Shown one piece after another: positions 34,800 to 43,186 of a stretch of 64,000 nucleotides of DNA. Numbering within the stretch: position 1 is the first letter of the stretch; each line of letters starts with the position of its first letter. The translations under genes and the position numbers were made by a program. A model generated the notes under the pieces. That model did no database searches. It was not told where the DNA came from and worked only from the letters and a program-made list of their open reading frames with translations. This DNA is from Amycolatopsis echigonensis (lineage in GTDB: Bacteria; Actinomycetota; Actinomycetes; Mycobacteriales; Pseudonocardiaceae): contig NZ_JACJHR010000019.1 of assembly GCF_014174495.1 (NCBI RefSeq), positions 62,001 to 126,000 of the forward strand. The letters are read 5' to 3'.

Positions 34800-35042
34800 G
34801 ACAGCCTTCTCCTGGTTCGGACGCTCCGGGGTCAATTGCCGGGGCAGGCTATGAACCGTTCGCTGTGAGGAGACTGAGAACCCGAAGGCCGGGAACGGTT
34901 TTCCGGCGGCCCCCGGAATCCGAGCTGAAGTTTCCCTGAATTGTCCGCGCACGGCAGGGAAAAGAGTGACCATTGCGTGCCGCGGCGACCGCTGTGCGTG
35001 TCGGAAGTGCGAAACGGCGTGAGGAGGCCGACACTTGCCGGT

Positions 35043-36608
35043 GTGCGCGTGCGGAGAGAGTCGTCGTTCTGGGTCGTCGTGGCCTCGGTGCTGCTGATTG
35101 CCGGCTGCAGTGCCCCGCCGGACCGGGTGGCGCCGTCGCCCGCTCCCGGTCCCGCTCCGGGGAACGCGCCGGGGTTCGCCTCGCAGGACGGCACGCCGGG
35201 ATGGGAGATCACGCATCCGGGGCGCGAGCACGCCATCGAAGGCTTCGCCGATCACACCAGCGTACTGCCGGGCACGGTCGTGCACTTGTTCGTCAGCACC
35301 ACGGCGGCGCACTACACGGCGACGGCGTTCCGCATGGGCGGCTACCGCGGCTCGCCGGCCCTGCGGATCTGGACTTCGCCGCGCGAGGCGGGATCCGTGC
35401 AGGCCCGGCCGGTCGTCCAGGCGCCCACCAGCACGGTCGTGGCGCCTTGGCGGCCGTCTCTCGAGGTGCGGACCGACGGGTGGCAGCCGGGGGACTACTT
35501 GCTGCGATTGGACGGTGACAACGGGGCGCAGCAATTCGTGCCGCTCACCGTCCGCAGCCGTTCGAACGCGGGGAAAATCATGGTGGTGAACGCGGTCACG
35601 ACGTGGCAGGCGTACAACCAGTGGGGCGGCTACAGCCTCTACGACTCGCCGAGCGGGCGAAAGGCGCAACGTTCCCGCGCGGTCTCGTTCGACCGGCCGT
35701 ACCAGGCCGCGGACATGCAAGGCGCGGGAGATTTCCTCTACTTCGAACTGCCGTTCCTGCGTTTCGCCGAAGCGAGCGGCCTGCCCTTGGGCTACGCCAC
35801 CGACGTCGACCTGCACGCCGACCCGCATCTGCTCGACGGCGCCCGCGCGGTCGTCACCCTCGGCCACGACGAGTACTGGTCCACCGCGATGCGCCAGCAC
35901 GTCACCGCGGCCCGCGACCAAGGCGTGAACCTGGCTTTCCTCGGCGGCAATGAAATCTACCGGCACATCCGGTTCGCCCCGACCGGGCTCGGCCCGGACC
36001 GGCTCGAGATCGACTACAAATCCTTCGCCGAGGATCCCTACCACGTGAGCGATCCGCGGGAAGCCACGCCGGAATGGCGTTCGCCGCCGTTCCCGCGTCC
36101 GGAAAGCGTGCTGCTGGGCAATTACTACCACTGCAACCCGGTCCAGGCCGCGCTCGTCGCCGCCGACGACACCAGCTGGCTGCTGGCCGGGATCGTCCAC
36201 AACGGACAGACGTTCCCCGGCCTGGTGGGCAACGAATACGAACGGGTCGACCTGTCCGTCCCGACCCCGCGGCCGATCCAGGTGCTCTTCCACTCGCCGG
36301 TGACCTGCGGGGGACACCCCGATTTCGCCGACACCAGCTACTACACCACCGCCAGCGGCGCGGCGGTGTTCTCGGCCGGCACGCAATACTGGATCTGCGC
36401 GCTGGACCCCGGCTGTCCCCAAGACCACGCCGACCGCACCGCGAACGCGGCGATCGCGGCCATCACCAACCGCCTGCTGAACGCCTACGCACAAGGCCCG
36501 GCAGGCCGTGCGCACCCCGCCGCGGACAACCTCGCCGCACTCCACGTGCCGGGCGCGCAGGCCAATCCGCGGCCGACCCTGCCGCCGGACAACTCCGGAA
36601 CCGGGTGA
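35043..36608 (+). CDS. Lipoprotein with N,N-dimethylformamidase beta-type domain
   Basis: About 521 residues. The signal segment SSFWVVVASVLLIAGC ends in a lipobox Cys, so it should be anchored outside the membrane. A Pro-rich linker (about 30-50) leads to a beta-sandwich (about 55-180, HTSVLPGTVVHLFVSTT) and then the large domain first named for the N,N-dimethylformamidase beta subunit: WQAYNQWGGYSLYD, VVTLGHDEYWSTAMR, FLGGNEIYRHIRF, WLLAGIVHNGQTFPGLVGNEYERVD. The start is uncertain: GTG 35043 lies 15 bp from GAGGAGG. The family has proven amidohydrolases but most members are uncharacterised. It is divergent from the Pls-type synthetase, and a role in handling an amide polymer is speculation. 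Confidence 0.75.
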   Translation: MRVRRESSFWVVVASVLLIAGCSAPPDRVAPSPAPGPAPGNAPGFASQDGTPGWEITHPGREHAIEGFADHTSVLPGTVVHLFVSTTAAHYTATAFRMGGYRGSPALRIWTSPREAGSVQARPVVQAPTSTVVAPWRPSLEVRTDGWQPGDYLLRLDGDNGAQQFVPLTVRSRSNAGKIMVVNAVTTWQAYNQWGGYSLYDSPSGRKAQRSRAVSFDRPYQAADMQGAGDFLYFELPFLRFAEASGLPLGYATDVDLHADPHLLDGARAVVTLGHDEYWSTAMRQHVTAARDQGVNLAFLGGNEIYRHIRFAPTGLGPDRLEIDYKSFAEDPYHVSDPREATPEWRSPPFPRPESVLLGNYYHCNPVQAALVAADDTSWLLAGIVHNGQTFPGLVGNEYERVDLSVPTPRPIQVLFHSPVTCGGHPDFADTSYYTTASGAAVFSAGTQYWICALDPGCPQDHADRTANAAIAAITNRLLNAYAQGPAGRAHPAADNLAALHVPGAQANPRPTLPPDNSGTG

Positions 36609-36696
36609 TCCTCCCGGTGCAGCGCCCGGAAACCTGTGTGGGCTCGGACCGGAACCGAATGTCCCGCCCGCTGCCGGCTGGCTCCGCGCGGGCCGG

Positions 36697-37518
36697 TCAG
36701 GCTCCGGCGGCGGTGACGATCGCGTCGGTGGCGAAGCCGAGGATCAGGCCGACGAACAGGCCCCACGTGGTGATCACCTTGAGCGCGGATTTCCGTGCCA
36801 CCGCGAGCAATTCGACGACGACGTACAGGATGGAGCCCGCTGCGAGCCCGAGGAACGCGATGGAGAGGGTGTCGTTGACGAAGCTCTGGCCGACCAGAGT
36901 GCCGAGGAACGTGGGCCCGCCGCCGATCAGGCCGAGCAGGGCCAGATAGCCCCAGGAGGGCCGCTGGCCGGTGAGCGGCGCGACGATGCCGAAGCCCTCG
37001 GTCGCGTTGTGCAGCCCGAAACCGATCACCAGCAGCACCGCGAGGCTGAGCTCGCCGCCCGCGGCGGAGTTGCCGATCGCGAGCCCTTCGGCGAAGTTGT
37101 GCAGCCCGATGCCGATCGCGATGGTGAGCGCCAGCCGCCCCGCCGGCCCGCGCGCGGTCGCCCCGTTCAGTTCGCCGGCCGCCGCGGTTCCGGGACCGAA
37201 CGAGCGCGCCGCTTTTTCGCGCCGCGCGGCGGATTCGTCGACATAGGCGAGGCCGAGCAGTCCGATGCCCAGCGCGACCGCGAGCACCGCGCCGTTCCCC
37301 GCTGCCGAACCGGCGTGGTCGTGCGACAGCGCCGAGTCGATCGGCTCCCACGCGTGCGCCAGCACGTCCCAGAGCAGGAAGATCAGGATTCCGGTCGCGA
37401 TGGCGTTGAGCAGCGCTTTCATCCGGGGCAACGGCGTCCGGAGCCGGCCGAGCGGCAGGCCGAGGAAGATGGTGAGCCCGGCGATGCCGCCGAGGAGGGC
37501 GATCTGAGCGGAAGACAT
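36697..37518 (-). CDS. ZIP family divalent metal transporter
   Basis: A 273-residue ZIP transporter, importing Zn2+, Fe2+ or Mn2+. Eight membrane helices are visible. Helices IV and V carry the metal-site signatures GIGLHNFAEGLAIGNSAAGGE and GFGLHNATEGFGIVAPL (HNxxE in both). The helix III-IV loop is Arg/Lys- and Ala-rich rather than His-rich. ATG 37518 is used. An IdeR/DtxR-like box (37566-37584) about 50 bp upstream suggests iron-dependent control, unlike a Zur-controlled zinc importer, so iron or manganese is a serious alternative substrate. Confidence 0.9.
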   Translation of the reverse strand: MSSAQIALLGGIAGLTIFLGLPLGRLRTPLPRMKALLNAIATGILIFLLWDVLAHAWEPIDSALSHDHAGSAAGNGAVLAVALGIGLLGLAYVDESAARREKAARSFGPGTAAAGELNGATARGPAGRLALTIAIGIGLHNFAEGLAIGNSAAGGELSLAVLLVIGFGLHNATEGFGIVAPLTGQRPSWGYLALLGLIGGGPTFLGTLVGQSFVNDTLSIAFLGLAAGSILYVVVELLAVARKSALKVITTWGLFVGLILGFATDAIVTAAGA

Positions 37519-37565
37519 GGGAGTTCCCGGTTCTGCGAAGGGGGCGGAGCGCCAGGACCGTAACC

Positions 37566-37584
37566 TCAGCTGAGCCTTCCCTAA
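37566..37584 (-). promoter_or_regulatory. IdeR/DtxR-like iron box before ZIP gene
   Basis: Read on the - strand, TTAGGGAAGGCTCAGCTGA matches 14 of 19 positions of the DtxR/IdeR consensus (TTAGGTTAGGCTAACCTAA). It lies 48 bp upstream of the ZIP start. It shares AGCCTT-CCTAAC on the + strand with the box at 37811. Confidence 0.6.
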
Positions 37585-37810
37585 CAGAGGCGGTCCTAAG
37601 TTTTAACCGTCGGCTTGCCCGGCCGGGGTGATTCGGGGGCTGATGTCCGGAAAATTCCCCGCTCCATTCTGGACTCCCGCGGTGCGGAGTTCGTGCAGGC
37701 CAGCGCATCCGGAACGGCCTCGCGAACCGTCCGGCCAAGATCCAGTGCCGGGTCTGTCCCGGTTTGACCCGCATCACAGCCTCTGGACGGTTCTGCGGCA
37801 CCTCCTTACG

Positions 37811-37829
37811 GTAGGCGAGCCTTGCCTAA
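37811..37829 (+). promoter_or_regulatory. IdeR/DtxR-like iron box before DoxX gene
   Basis: GTAGGCGAGCCTTGCCTAA matches 13 of 19 positions of the DtxR/IdeR consensus and lies 22 bp before the DoxX ATG. The 333-bp spacer 37519-37851 holds this box, the one at 37566 and no gene. Confidence 0.55.
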
Positions 37830-37851
37830 CTTTCCCCGAGGAGTAGCAGCC

Positions 37852-38295
37852 ATGCCCCAGCCCAGTTCGACCGTCGACAAGGCCGCTCCCTTCGCGATCG
37901 GCCTGTTCCGCCTCGTCATCGGCCTGCTTTTCGCCGCGCACGGCGCCGCCTCGCTCTTCGGGGTTTTCGGCGGAGCGGTCGGCACTAACGGTGGAACCGT
38001 CGCCGCCGGATCCTGGCCGTCCTGGTACGCGGCGGTGATCCAGCTGGTCTGCGGGCTGCTCGTCGCGGCAGGCGTATTCACCCGGAGCGCGGCGTTCCTT
38101 GCCTCCGGTTCCATGGCCTACGCCTACTTCGTCGTCCACCAGCCCGACGGGCTTCTCCCGCTGCAGAACCACGGCGAGTCCTCCGCCTTGTTCTGCTGGG
38201 CGTTCCTGCTGCTCGTCTTCACCGGCCCGGGAGCCGTCGCGCTCGGCTCGCTGGTCCGCCGCCCGTCTGCCCCGCCCGCCGCAGCAGAGGCCTGA
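37852..38295 (+). CDS. DoxX family membrane protein
   Basis: A 147-residue DoxX protein. Four helices are visible: FAIGLFRLVIGLLFAAHGAA (with the in-membrane Arg and the His typical of the family), WYAAVIQLVCGLLVAAGVF, AAFLASGSMAYAYFVVH and ALFCWAFLLLVFTGPGAVAL. GAGGAG is 8 bp before the ATG. The iron box directly upstream suggests production under iron limitation, uncommon for DoxX genes. It is unrelated in sequence detail to the DoxX proteins at 1.1 kb and 49.6 kb. Confidence 0.85.
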   Translation: MPQPSSTVDKAAPFAIGLFRLVIGLLFAAHGAASLFGVFGGAVGTNGGTVAAGSWPSWYAAVIQLVCGLLVAAGVFTRSAAFLASGSMAYAYFVVHQPDGLLPLQNHGESSALFCWAFLLLVFTGPGAVALGSLVRRPSAPPAAAEA

Positions 38296-38299
38296 TGAC

Positions 38300-38334
38300 C
38301 CGCGGCACCGGCCGGATCGCCGCCGGTGCCGCGG
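38300..38334. terminator. Bidirectional terminator
   Basis: A perfect 13-bp stem CCGCGGCACCGGC / GCCGGTGCCGCGG between the DoxX stop and the 3' end of the convergent aldehyde dehydrogenase gene. Confidence 0.85.
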
Positions 38335-38391
38335 AATTCCGTTCTCTCGCGACTGGTTTTCCGGGCAGCCCAAGGACAATCCGGTGCTGCG

Positions 38392-39789
38392 TCATGCGGT
38401 GAGGTGGATCGATGCCGGGCGCGTGGCGGCGTCGTAGGCGGCACGGGCACCGGTGGCTCCCATGCCGCTGTCGCCCGCCGGTTCGTACAGCCGCTCCGGG
38501 CCGCCGCCCTGCCATTGGTTGACCCAGACGACACCGGCCGGGATGCGCGCGGCCGCCTCGATGTGCGCGGGGTCGTGGGTGTAGACCGTCGCCGCCAGGC
38601 CGAATCGCGACCGCGAGGCCCGCTCGATCCCTTCTTCGAACGAGTCCACCGTCACGACCGGGGCGATCGGCCCGAACGTCTCCTCCGTCATGACGAGCAT
38701 CGACTCGTCCACGCCGGTCAGCACGGTCGCCGGGTAAAAATAGCCCGGGCCTTCCGGCACGACCCCGCCGATGGGGACCTTCGCGCCGCGGGCGACGGCG
38801 TCGTCGACGTGGCGGCGGACGATGTCGCGCTGCCGTTCGTCGGCGAGCGGGCCCAGCACGTCCCGCACCGGGTAGGCCCGCGCGGCGTCCACCAGTGCGT
38901 CGACGAACGCGGCGGCGAGATCGCGGTGCACGTAAATCCGCTCCATCGAGGTGCAGATCTGGCCGGTGTTGACGAAGGCGCCGAACGCCACCGCGGCGGC
39001 GGTGGCCACCGGATCGACCCCGGCGTCGACCACGACGGGGTCTTTGCCGCCGAGTTCGAGGACCGACCGGTGCAGCAGCCGCCCGGTCGCTGCCCCGATC
39101 TGGCGGCCCGCTTCGACGGAGCCGGTGAAGTGCACGAGCTGGATCTGGTCGTGTTCGGCCAGCGGTTTCCCGGCGCGCGCGTCGCCGAGGACGAGGTTCA
39201 GCGCGCCGTCCGGCAGGTCGGTCAGCAGTTCGAACAGCCGCACGGTGGACATCGGCGACCGCTCGGACGGCTTGACGACCACGGTGTTGCTCGCGGCGAG
39301 AAGAGGGCCGAGCGCGCCGAGCACCATCGGTACCGGGAAGTTCCACGGCGTGATCACCGCCGTGGGGCCCAACGGGTTGCGCACGATCCGCGTGCGGCCC
39401 CCGCCGGGACTGTCCACTGTGGTGTCGAAGCCGTAGGACAACGCCTCGGACGCCGAATGTTTGAGCCCGGCCACCGCGGCGTCGATGAACGACTGTCCGA
39501 TCGCGACCGGCTTGCCCATCTCTCGGCGTTCGAGCTCGGCGAGTTCGGCGGCGTGCTCGGCGATGACGTCGGCCCAGCGGTGGATCCGGGCGACGCGGTC
39601 GGCCACCGGCAGCGCGGCCCACGCCGGTTGTGCTCGCGCCGCTGCCTCGACGGCGAGCTCGACGTCGGCGGCCGAGCCGGCGGGGAAACGGGCGATCACC
39701 GCTTCGGTCGCGGGGTCGGCCAGGTCGAGCACGGCCTCGCTCGCGGAGTCCCGCCATCGGCCGCCGACCAGGTTGCGCAGGGTCTGCAT
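38392..39789 (-). CDS. Aldehyde dehydrogenase, probable betaine-aldehyde type
   Basis: A 465-residue NAD(P)+-dependent aldehyde dehydrogenase. Motifs in order are VITPWNFPVPM, KPSERSPMST, VHFTGSVEAGRQI, ELGGKDPVVV (catalytic-base region), FGAFVNTGQICTSMER with the nucleophile Cys, and TEETFGPIAPVVTV. The ATG has AGGAG upstream and lies 8 bp after the GMC oxidoreductase, so they form one operon under the divergent GbsR-type regulator. In Bacillus a GbsR regulator controls choline and betaine-aldehyde oxidation, so the likely reaction is betaine aldehyde to glycine betaine. That assignment rests on context; the enzyme could oxidise another aldehyde. Confidence 0.85.
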   Translation of the reverse strand: MQTLRNLVGGRWRDSASEAVLDLADPATEAVIARFPAGSAADVELAVEAAARAQPAWAALPVADRVARIHRWADVIAEHAAELAELERREMGKPVAIGQSFIDAAVAGLKHSASEALSYGFDTTVDSPGGGRTRIVRNPLGPTAVITPWNFPVPMVLGALGPLLAASNTVVVKPSERSPMSTVRLFELLTDLPDGALNLVLGDARAGKPLAEHDQIQLVHFTGSVEAGRQIGAATGRLLHRSVLELGGKDPVVVDAGVDPVATAAAVAFGAFVNTGQICTSMERIYVHRDLAAAFVDALVDAARAYPVRDVLGPLADERQRDIVRRHVDDAVARGAKVPIGGVVPEGPGYFYPATVLTGVDESMLVMTEETFGPIAPVVTVDSFEEGIERASRSRFGLAATVYTHDPAHIEAAARIPAGVVWVNQWQGGGPERLYEPAGDSGMGATGARAAYDAATRPASIHLTA

Positions 39790-39797
39790 GCTTCTCC

Positions 39798-41333
39798 TCA
39801 GCCGAGCCGGTCGGCCATGGCCTCGCCGAGCATGATCGTGGCGAGATTGGTGTTGGCGCGGGGGACGGACGGGAAGACCGACGCGTCGACGACCCGCAGG
39901 CCGTCCACGCCGAGCACCCGGCACGCCGGGTCGACGACCTCGCCCATCCGGCACGTGCTGGTTCCGTGCTGCGCGTCGACCACGGTCGCGAGGAGGTAGT
40001 CGTCCAGTTCGGCGTCGTTGTCGAGGACCCGGAACAGCTCCGGGTTCGCACCCTCCGCAGTGGACGCCAACGCGGGCGCGGTTTCGGCGGTGCGGGCTAG
40101 TCCGGCCAGCTTCCGCACGCCTTCGCGCAGCCTCGTCAGGTCGCGTTCGTCGGAGAGCATCCGCTCGGCGACCTGCGGCTGGGCCGTCGGATCCGCCGAC
40201 GTCAGCGTCAGCTCGCCGCGGGAGTGGTTCTGGTTGAGCCAGACGCCGAACGCTCCACTGTGGACACCCGGGTCGGCGGCGGCCATCGCGAGCACCTTCT
40301 GGTTGAGGGAGACGAACATCAGGTCGTCGGCGAACTCGCCGGTCTCGCTGGTCCAGCGGACGCAGACGTTGGTGTGGCGGTCGTGCGGGGACTTGACGGC
40401 CGCCGCTTCGGTCAGCGGCAGCGAGATCAGCGCCATCGGGTGGTCCTGCAGTCCGTGTCCGACCGGGAGGTCCTGGCGGACCTCGATGCCGAGTGAGGCC
40501 AGGTGCCGGGCCGGACCGATCCCGGACCGGAGCAGGATCGCGGGGGAGTGGATCGCGCCGGCGCTGAGCACGACAGTGTCCGCGTACTCGTCGACGGCGG
40601 TGCCGCTGGTGATCACTCGGACGCCCACGGCCCGGCCGGAGCGGAACAGCACCCGGTCCACGAGGGCGTCACCGTGAATCGCGAGGTTCGCCCGGCCGCG
40701 GGCGGGTTCGAGGTAGCCGTCGTTGACCGAAACCCGGCGCCCGGCGCGGGAGTTGATCGGGTAGGGCGAGACGCCGGTCGCCCCGGGCGCGTTGACGTCC
40801 GCGGCCCACGGGTGGCCGGCGGCGAGTGCCGACCGGGCGAGCGCCGCGTCGACGCCGCCCCAGCGGTCCTGCGGCGTGCGGTGGATCGGCGTCGGCCCGC
40901 CCCGCCCGTGGTAAGGCTCGTCGCCGAACTCCTCGTCGTCCTCGAGGCGGGCGAAGTAGGGCAGCACGTCCTGTGGCGACCAGCCCGGCAGAGCCCAATC
41001 GGTGAAGTCGGCCATCGGCGGGCGGATGGCGATCTGTCCGTTGATCGCCGAGCTGCCGCCGGTGCCGCGCCCGCGCCAGTAGGGCGCCGCGGGCTGTTTC
41101 TCGGTACGGGTGGCGTCGAGGCCCTCCCACACCATGCCGGCGGCGGCCGTGGGGTGCATCAGGGCGACGGCGGGGTTGGGCGAGCGCCATTCCTCGGGCG
41201 TCCGCGCCGATCGGCAATCCGCGCCGGCTTCCAGCAGCAGCACCCGTTTGCCCTGCTCGGCGGAGCGGACCGCGAGCGCGGCTCCCGCCGATCCCGCGCC
41301 GACCACGATCAGATCCCAGCCGTCTGCACCCAT
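39798..41333 (-). CDS. GMC oxidoreductase, choline dehydrogenase-like
   Basis: A 511-residue FAD-dependent GMC-family enzyme. The dinucleotide motif is WDLIVVGAGSAGAALAVR, followed by LLLEAGAD. The GMC signatures are GRGTGGSSAINGQIAIR and VVLSAGAIHSPAILLRSGIG. The C-terminal active-site region is QHGTSTCRMGEVVDP, with VPRANTNLATIMLGEAMAD at the end. GGAGGA precedes ATG 41333; the frame is open to 41375, but that part overlaps the promoter. With the aldehyde dehydrogenase downstream and the GbsR-type regulator divergent, oxidation of choline to betaine aldehyde is the best guess. Other alcohols are possible. Confidence 0.87.
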   Translation of the reverse strand: MGADGWDLIVVGAGSAGAALAVRSAEQGKRVLLLEAGADCRSARTPEEWRSPNPAVALMHPTAAAGMVWEGLDATRTEKQPAAPYWRGRGTGGSSAINGQIAIRPPMADFTDWALPGWSPQDVLPYFARLEDDEEFGDEPYHGRGGPTPIHRTPQDRWGGVDAALARSALAAGHPWAADVNAPGATGVSPYPINSRAGRRVSVNDGYLEPARGRANLAIHGDALVDRVLFRSGRAVGVRVITSGTAVDEYADTVVLSAGAIHSPAILLRSGIGPARHLASLGIEVRQDLPVGHGLQDHPMALISLPLTEAAAVKSPHDRHTNVCVRWTSETGEFADDLMFVSLNQKVLAMAAADPGVHSGAFGVWLNQNHSRGELTLTSADPTAQPQVAERMLSDERDLTRLREGVRKLAGLARTAETAPALASTAEGANPELFRVLDNDAELDDYLLATVVDAQHGTSTCRMGEVVDPACRVLGVDGLRVVDASVFPSVPRANTNLATIMLGEAMADRLG

Positions 41334-41400
41334 TGAGTCCTCCGGAGTCGCTCGAAGGACTAAACTGTGCGCCACCCGGTGAGTTCAGTCAAGAATGAAT

Positions 41401-41418
41401 GTTCACTTCAAAATGAAC
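41401..41418. promoter_or_regulatory. Putative GbsR-type operator
   Basis: The inverted repeat GTTCA-N8-TGAAC (GTTCACTTCAAAATGAAC) is unusually AT-rich for the genome. It sits in the spacer between the GMC gene and the GbsR-type gene, directly before the latter's ribosome-binding site. Confidence 0.6.
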
Positions 41419-41428
41419 GGAGGTGGCC

Positions 41429-41890
41429 GTGCCCGCCGAGGAGGACGAGCTCGTCGAGGACTTCGGCGTGCACATCGGCCGCGCGATGGGATGGCCGCCG
41501 ATGGCGGGCCGGGCCGCGGCCCTGCTCATGCTGAGCGAAAAGCCGCTCACCCTGGCGCAGTTGCAGGAGGGACTCGACGCCAGCAAGGGCTCGGTCTCGG
41601 AGACCACGCGCCTCCTGATCGTCAACGGCACCGTCGAACGGTTCAAGGAACCGGGCAGCCGCCAGTTCGTCTACCGCTGGCGCGACGACGCGTGGATCGG
41701 CTGCCTGCAGCACCAGCTCGGCCAGACCGCCGAGCTGCTGAAGCTAGCCGAACGCGGCCACGAGCGCGGCGCGTCCTTCGACACCGCGCAGCGGGCGCGC
41801 CTGACCGACATGCGCGACTACTACCGGTTCATGGTGCGCGGGCTGGAAGACCTGCTGGCCGCGTATACCAAGCAGCACAACGGGAAATAG
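41429..41890 (+). CDS. GbsR/MarR family transcriptional regulator
   Basis: A 153-residue winged-helix regulator of the GbsR type. FGVHIGRAMGWPPMAGRAAALLMLSE is the typical start of the family, followed by the HTH LAQLQEGLDASKGSVSETTRLL and a wing ending RWRDDAWIG. The C-terminal helices are amphipathic and probably dimerise. GGAGG at 41419-41423 favours GTG 41429 over GTG 41423. It is divergent from the GMC/aldehyde dehydrogenase operon and probably represses it in the absence of choline. The effector is inferred from Bacillus GbsR. Confidence 0.83.
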   Translation: MPAEEDELVEDFGVHIGRAMGWPPMAGRAAALLMLSEKPLTLAQLQEGLDASKGSVSETTRLLIVNGTVERFKEPGSRQFVYRWRDDAWIGCLQHQLGQTAELLKLAERGHERGASFDTAQRARLTDMRDYYRFMVRGLEDLLAAYTKQHNGK

Positions 41891-41998
41891 GCTCTCTGCA
41901 GCCAGCCGGGGAGCCGGACTTGGCGACGTTGCTCGCACAGTCGCCTCCCGGCAGGGGTGTTCAGGTCGAACCGAAGCCGCTGACGACCGGGTCCGGAG

Positions 41999-43030
41999 TC
42001 AGCGGACGGCTGGCGGTCCCGTCGTCCCGCGGACCACGAGTTTCGGGTCCAGCACCGTCTCCCTCGGTTCGAGGGTTTCGTCCTCCAGCCGGGCCACTGC
42101 CTGCCGCACCGCCTGTTCCGCGATCCGGTTCGCGTCCTGGCGGACCGTCGTGAGGTCGATATAGGACAGGTGCGACAGGTGGTTGTCGTCGTAGCCGACG
42201 ACGGAGATGTCCTTCGGCACGTCCAGGCCCGCGGTGGCGAAGGCGTGCATGAGGCCCACCGCGCATCGGTCGTTGCCCGCCAGCACCGCCGTCGGCAGCC
42301 GGTCTTCGCTCAGCAGCTGCCGGGCCGCCGCCATTCCGGCTTCCTCGGAGTACGCGCCGGGGAGGACGCGCGCGGGAAGCTTGTGCCGGCGCATCGCGCC
42401 GCGGTAGGCGCGGCGGCGGTCCGGGGCTCCGGGGCCCTTTCCGCCGTCGACGTGCACGATCTCGCGGTGGCCCAGCTCCGCCAGGTGGTCGACGGCCTGG
42501 CGGACGCCGACCGTGTCCGCGGTGTGCACGCTGTCCAGATGCGCTCCCGGGACGCGGCGGCCCACCGAGACGGCGACCGTGCGCCGGCCGAGTTCGGCGA
42601 GATACGCCTGCTCCGACTGCGAGCCCAGCAGAATGACCGATTCGCAGCGATGGCTCAGCAGTGCTTCCACCGCCTTGCTTTCGTCGCGGCCGGGCGCGGT
42701 CGCGGACAGCAGGACGTCGTAGCCGAGCCGTTCGGCCTCCGGATAGATGCCTTCGACGAGGTCGGCGTCGAACGGCTGGTGCACGGTCAGCACCACGCCG
42801 AGCGTGCGGCTGCGGCCGCGGGCCAGCAGGCGGGCGGCGTTGTCCGGGCGGTAGCCCAGTTCGTCCGCGGCGGCGAGCACCCGCTGGCGGGTGGCCTCGC
42901 TGGCGCCGGGCTGATTGCGGAACACCAGGGACACGAGCGCACGGGAAACGCCGGCTTTGGCGGCGACGTCGACCATCGTCGGACGGCGCGGCTTGCCCGC
43001 CGTTTCCTCGCCGGGCGGCTGCTCGGGCAC
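41999..43030 (-). CDS. LacI family regulator of inositol genes
   Basis: A 343-residue LacI/PurR-type repressor. The HTH is TMVDVAAKAGVSRALVSLVF with the hinge RVLAAADELGYRPDNAARLLA. The periplasmic-binding-protein-like core includes LGVVLTVHQPFDADLVEGI, VHVDGGKGPGAPDRRRAY and VVGYDDNHLSHLSYIDLTTVRQD. GTG 43030 is used. It is divergent from the + strand inositol operon, and two LacI-type operators occupy the spacer. It probably responds to inositol or an inositol-derived intermediate. A different (GntR) regulator serves the second inositol operon at 56 kb. Confidence 0.9.
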   Translation of the reverse strand: MPEQPPGEETAGKPRRPTMVDVAAKAGVSRALVSLVFRNQPGASEATRQRVLAAADELGYRPDNAARLLARGRSRTLGVVLTVHQPFDADLVEGIYPEAERLGYDVLLSATAPGRDESKAVEALLSHRCESVILLGSQSEQAYLAELGRRTVAVSVGRRVPGAHLDSVHTADTVGVRQAVDHLAELGHREIVHVDGGKGPGAPDRRRAYRGAMRRHKLPARVLPGAYSEEAGMAAARQLLSEDRLPTAVLAGNDRCAVGLMHAFATAGLDVPKDISVVGYDDNHLSHLSYIDLTTVRQDANRIAEQAVRQAVARLEDETLEPRETVLDPKLVVRGTTGPPAVR

Positions 43031-43115
43031 GGCGTCCCTCCTCTCGTCGGCGTTCCGGCGGGATTCTTCCAGGCTCTTGACAGCCCGCTGTGACAGCCAG
43101 CATAGTTCAGTCCAC

Positions 43116-43141
43116 TAGAGCGCGCTAGTAGAGCGCACTAG
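43116..43141. promoter_or_regulatory. Tandem LacI operators (TAGAGCGCRCTAG x2)
   Basis: TAGAGCGCGCTAG (43116-43128) is followed immediately by TAGAGCGCACTAG (43129-43141). Each holds a central GCGC-type half-palindrome (TAG..CTA, 10 of 12 symmetric), as in LacI-family sites. They lie 46 bp before the start of the inositol operon. Confidence 0.75.
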
Positions 43142-43186
43142 GTGACCACGACCGTCCCTTTCCCCTGAAGTCCGGGAGGACCCGCC

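Noticed and set aside
30461..34801. 1,446-codon + strand frame opposite the Pls-type gene
   Set aside because: Antisense shadow produced by high-GC third-position bias; no domain and low-complexity Arg/Gly/Asp composition.
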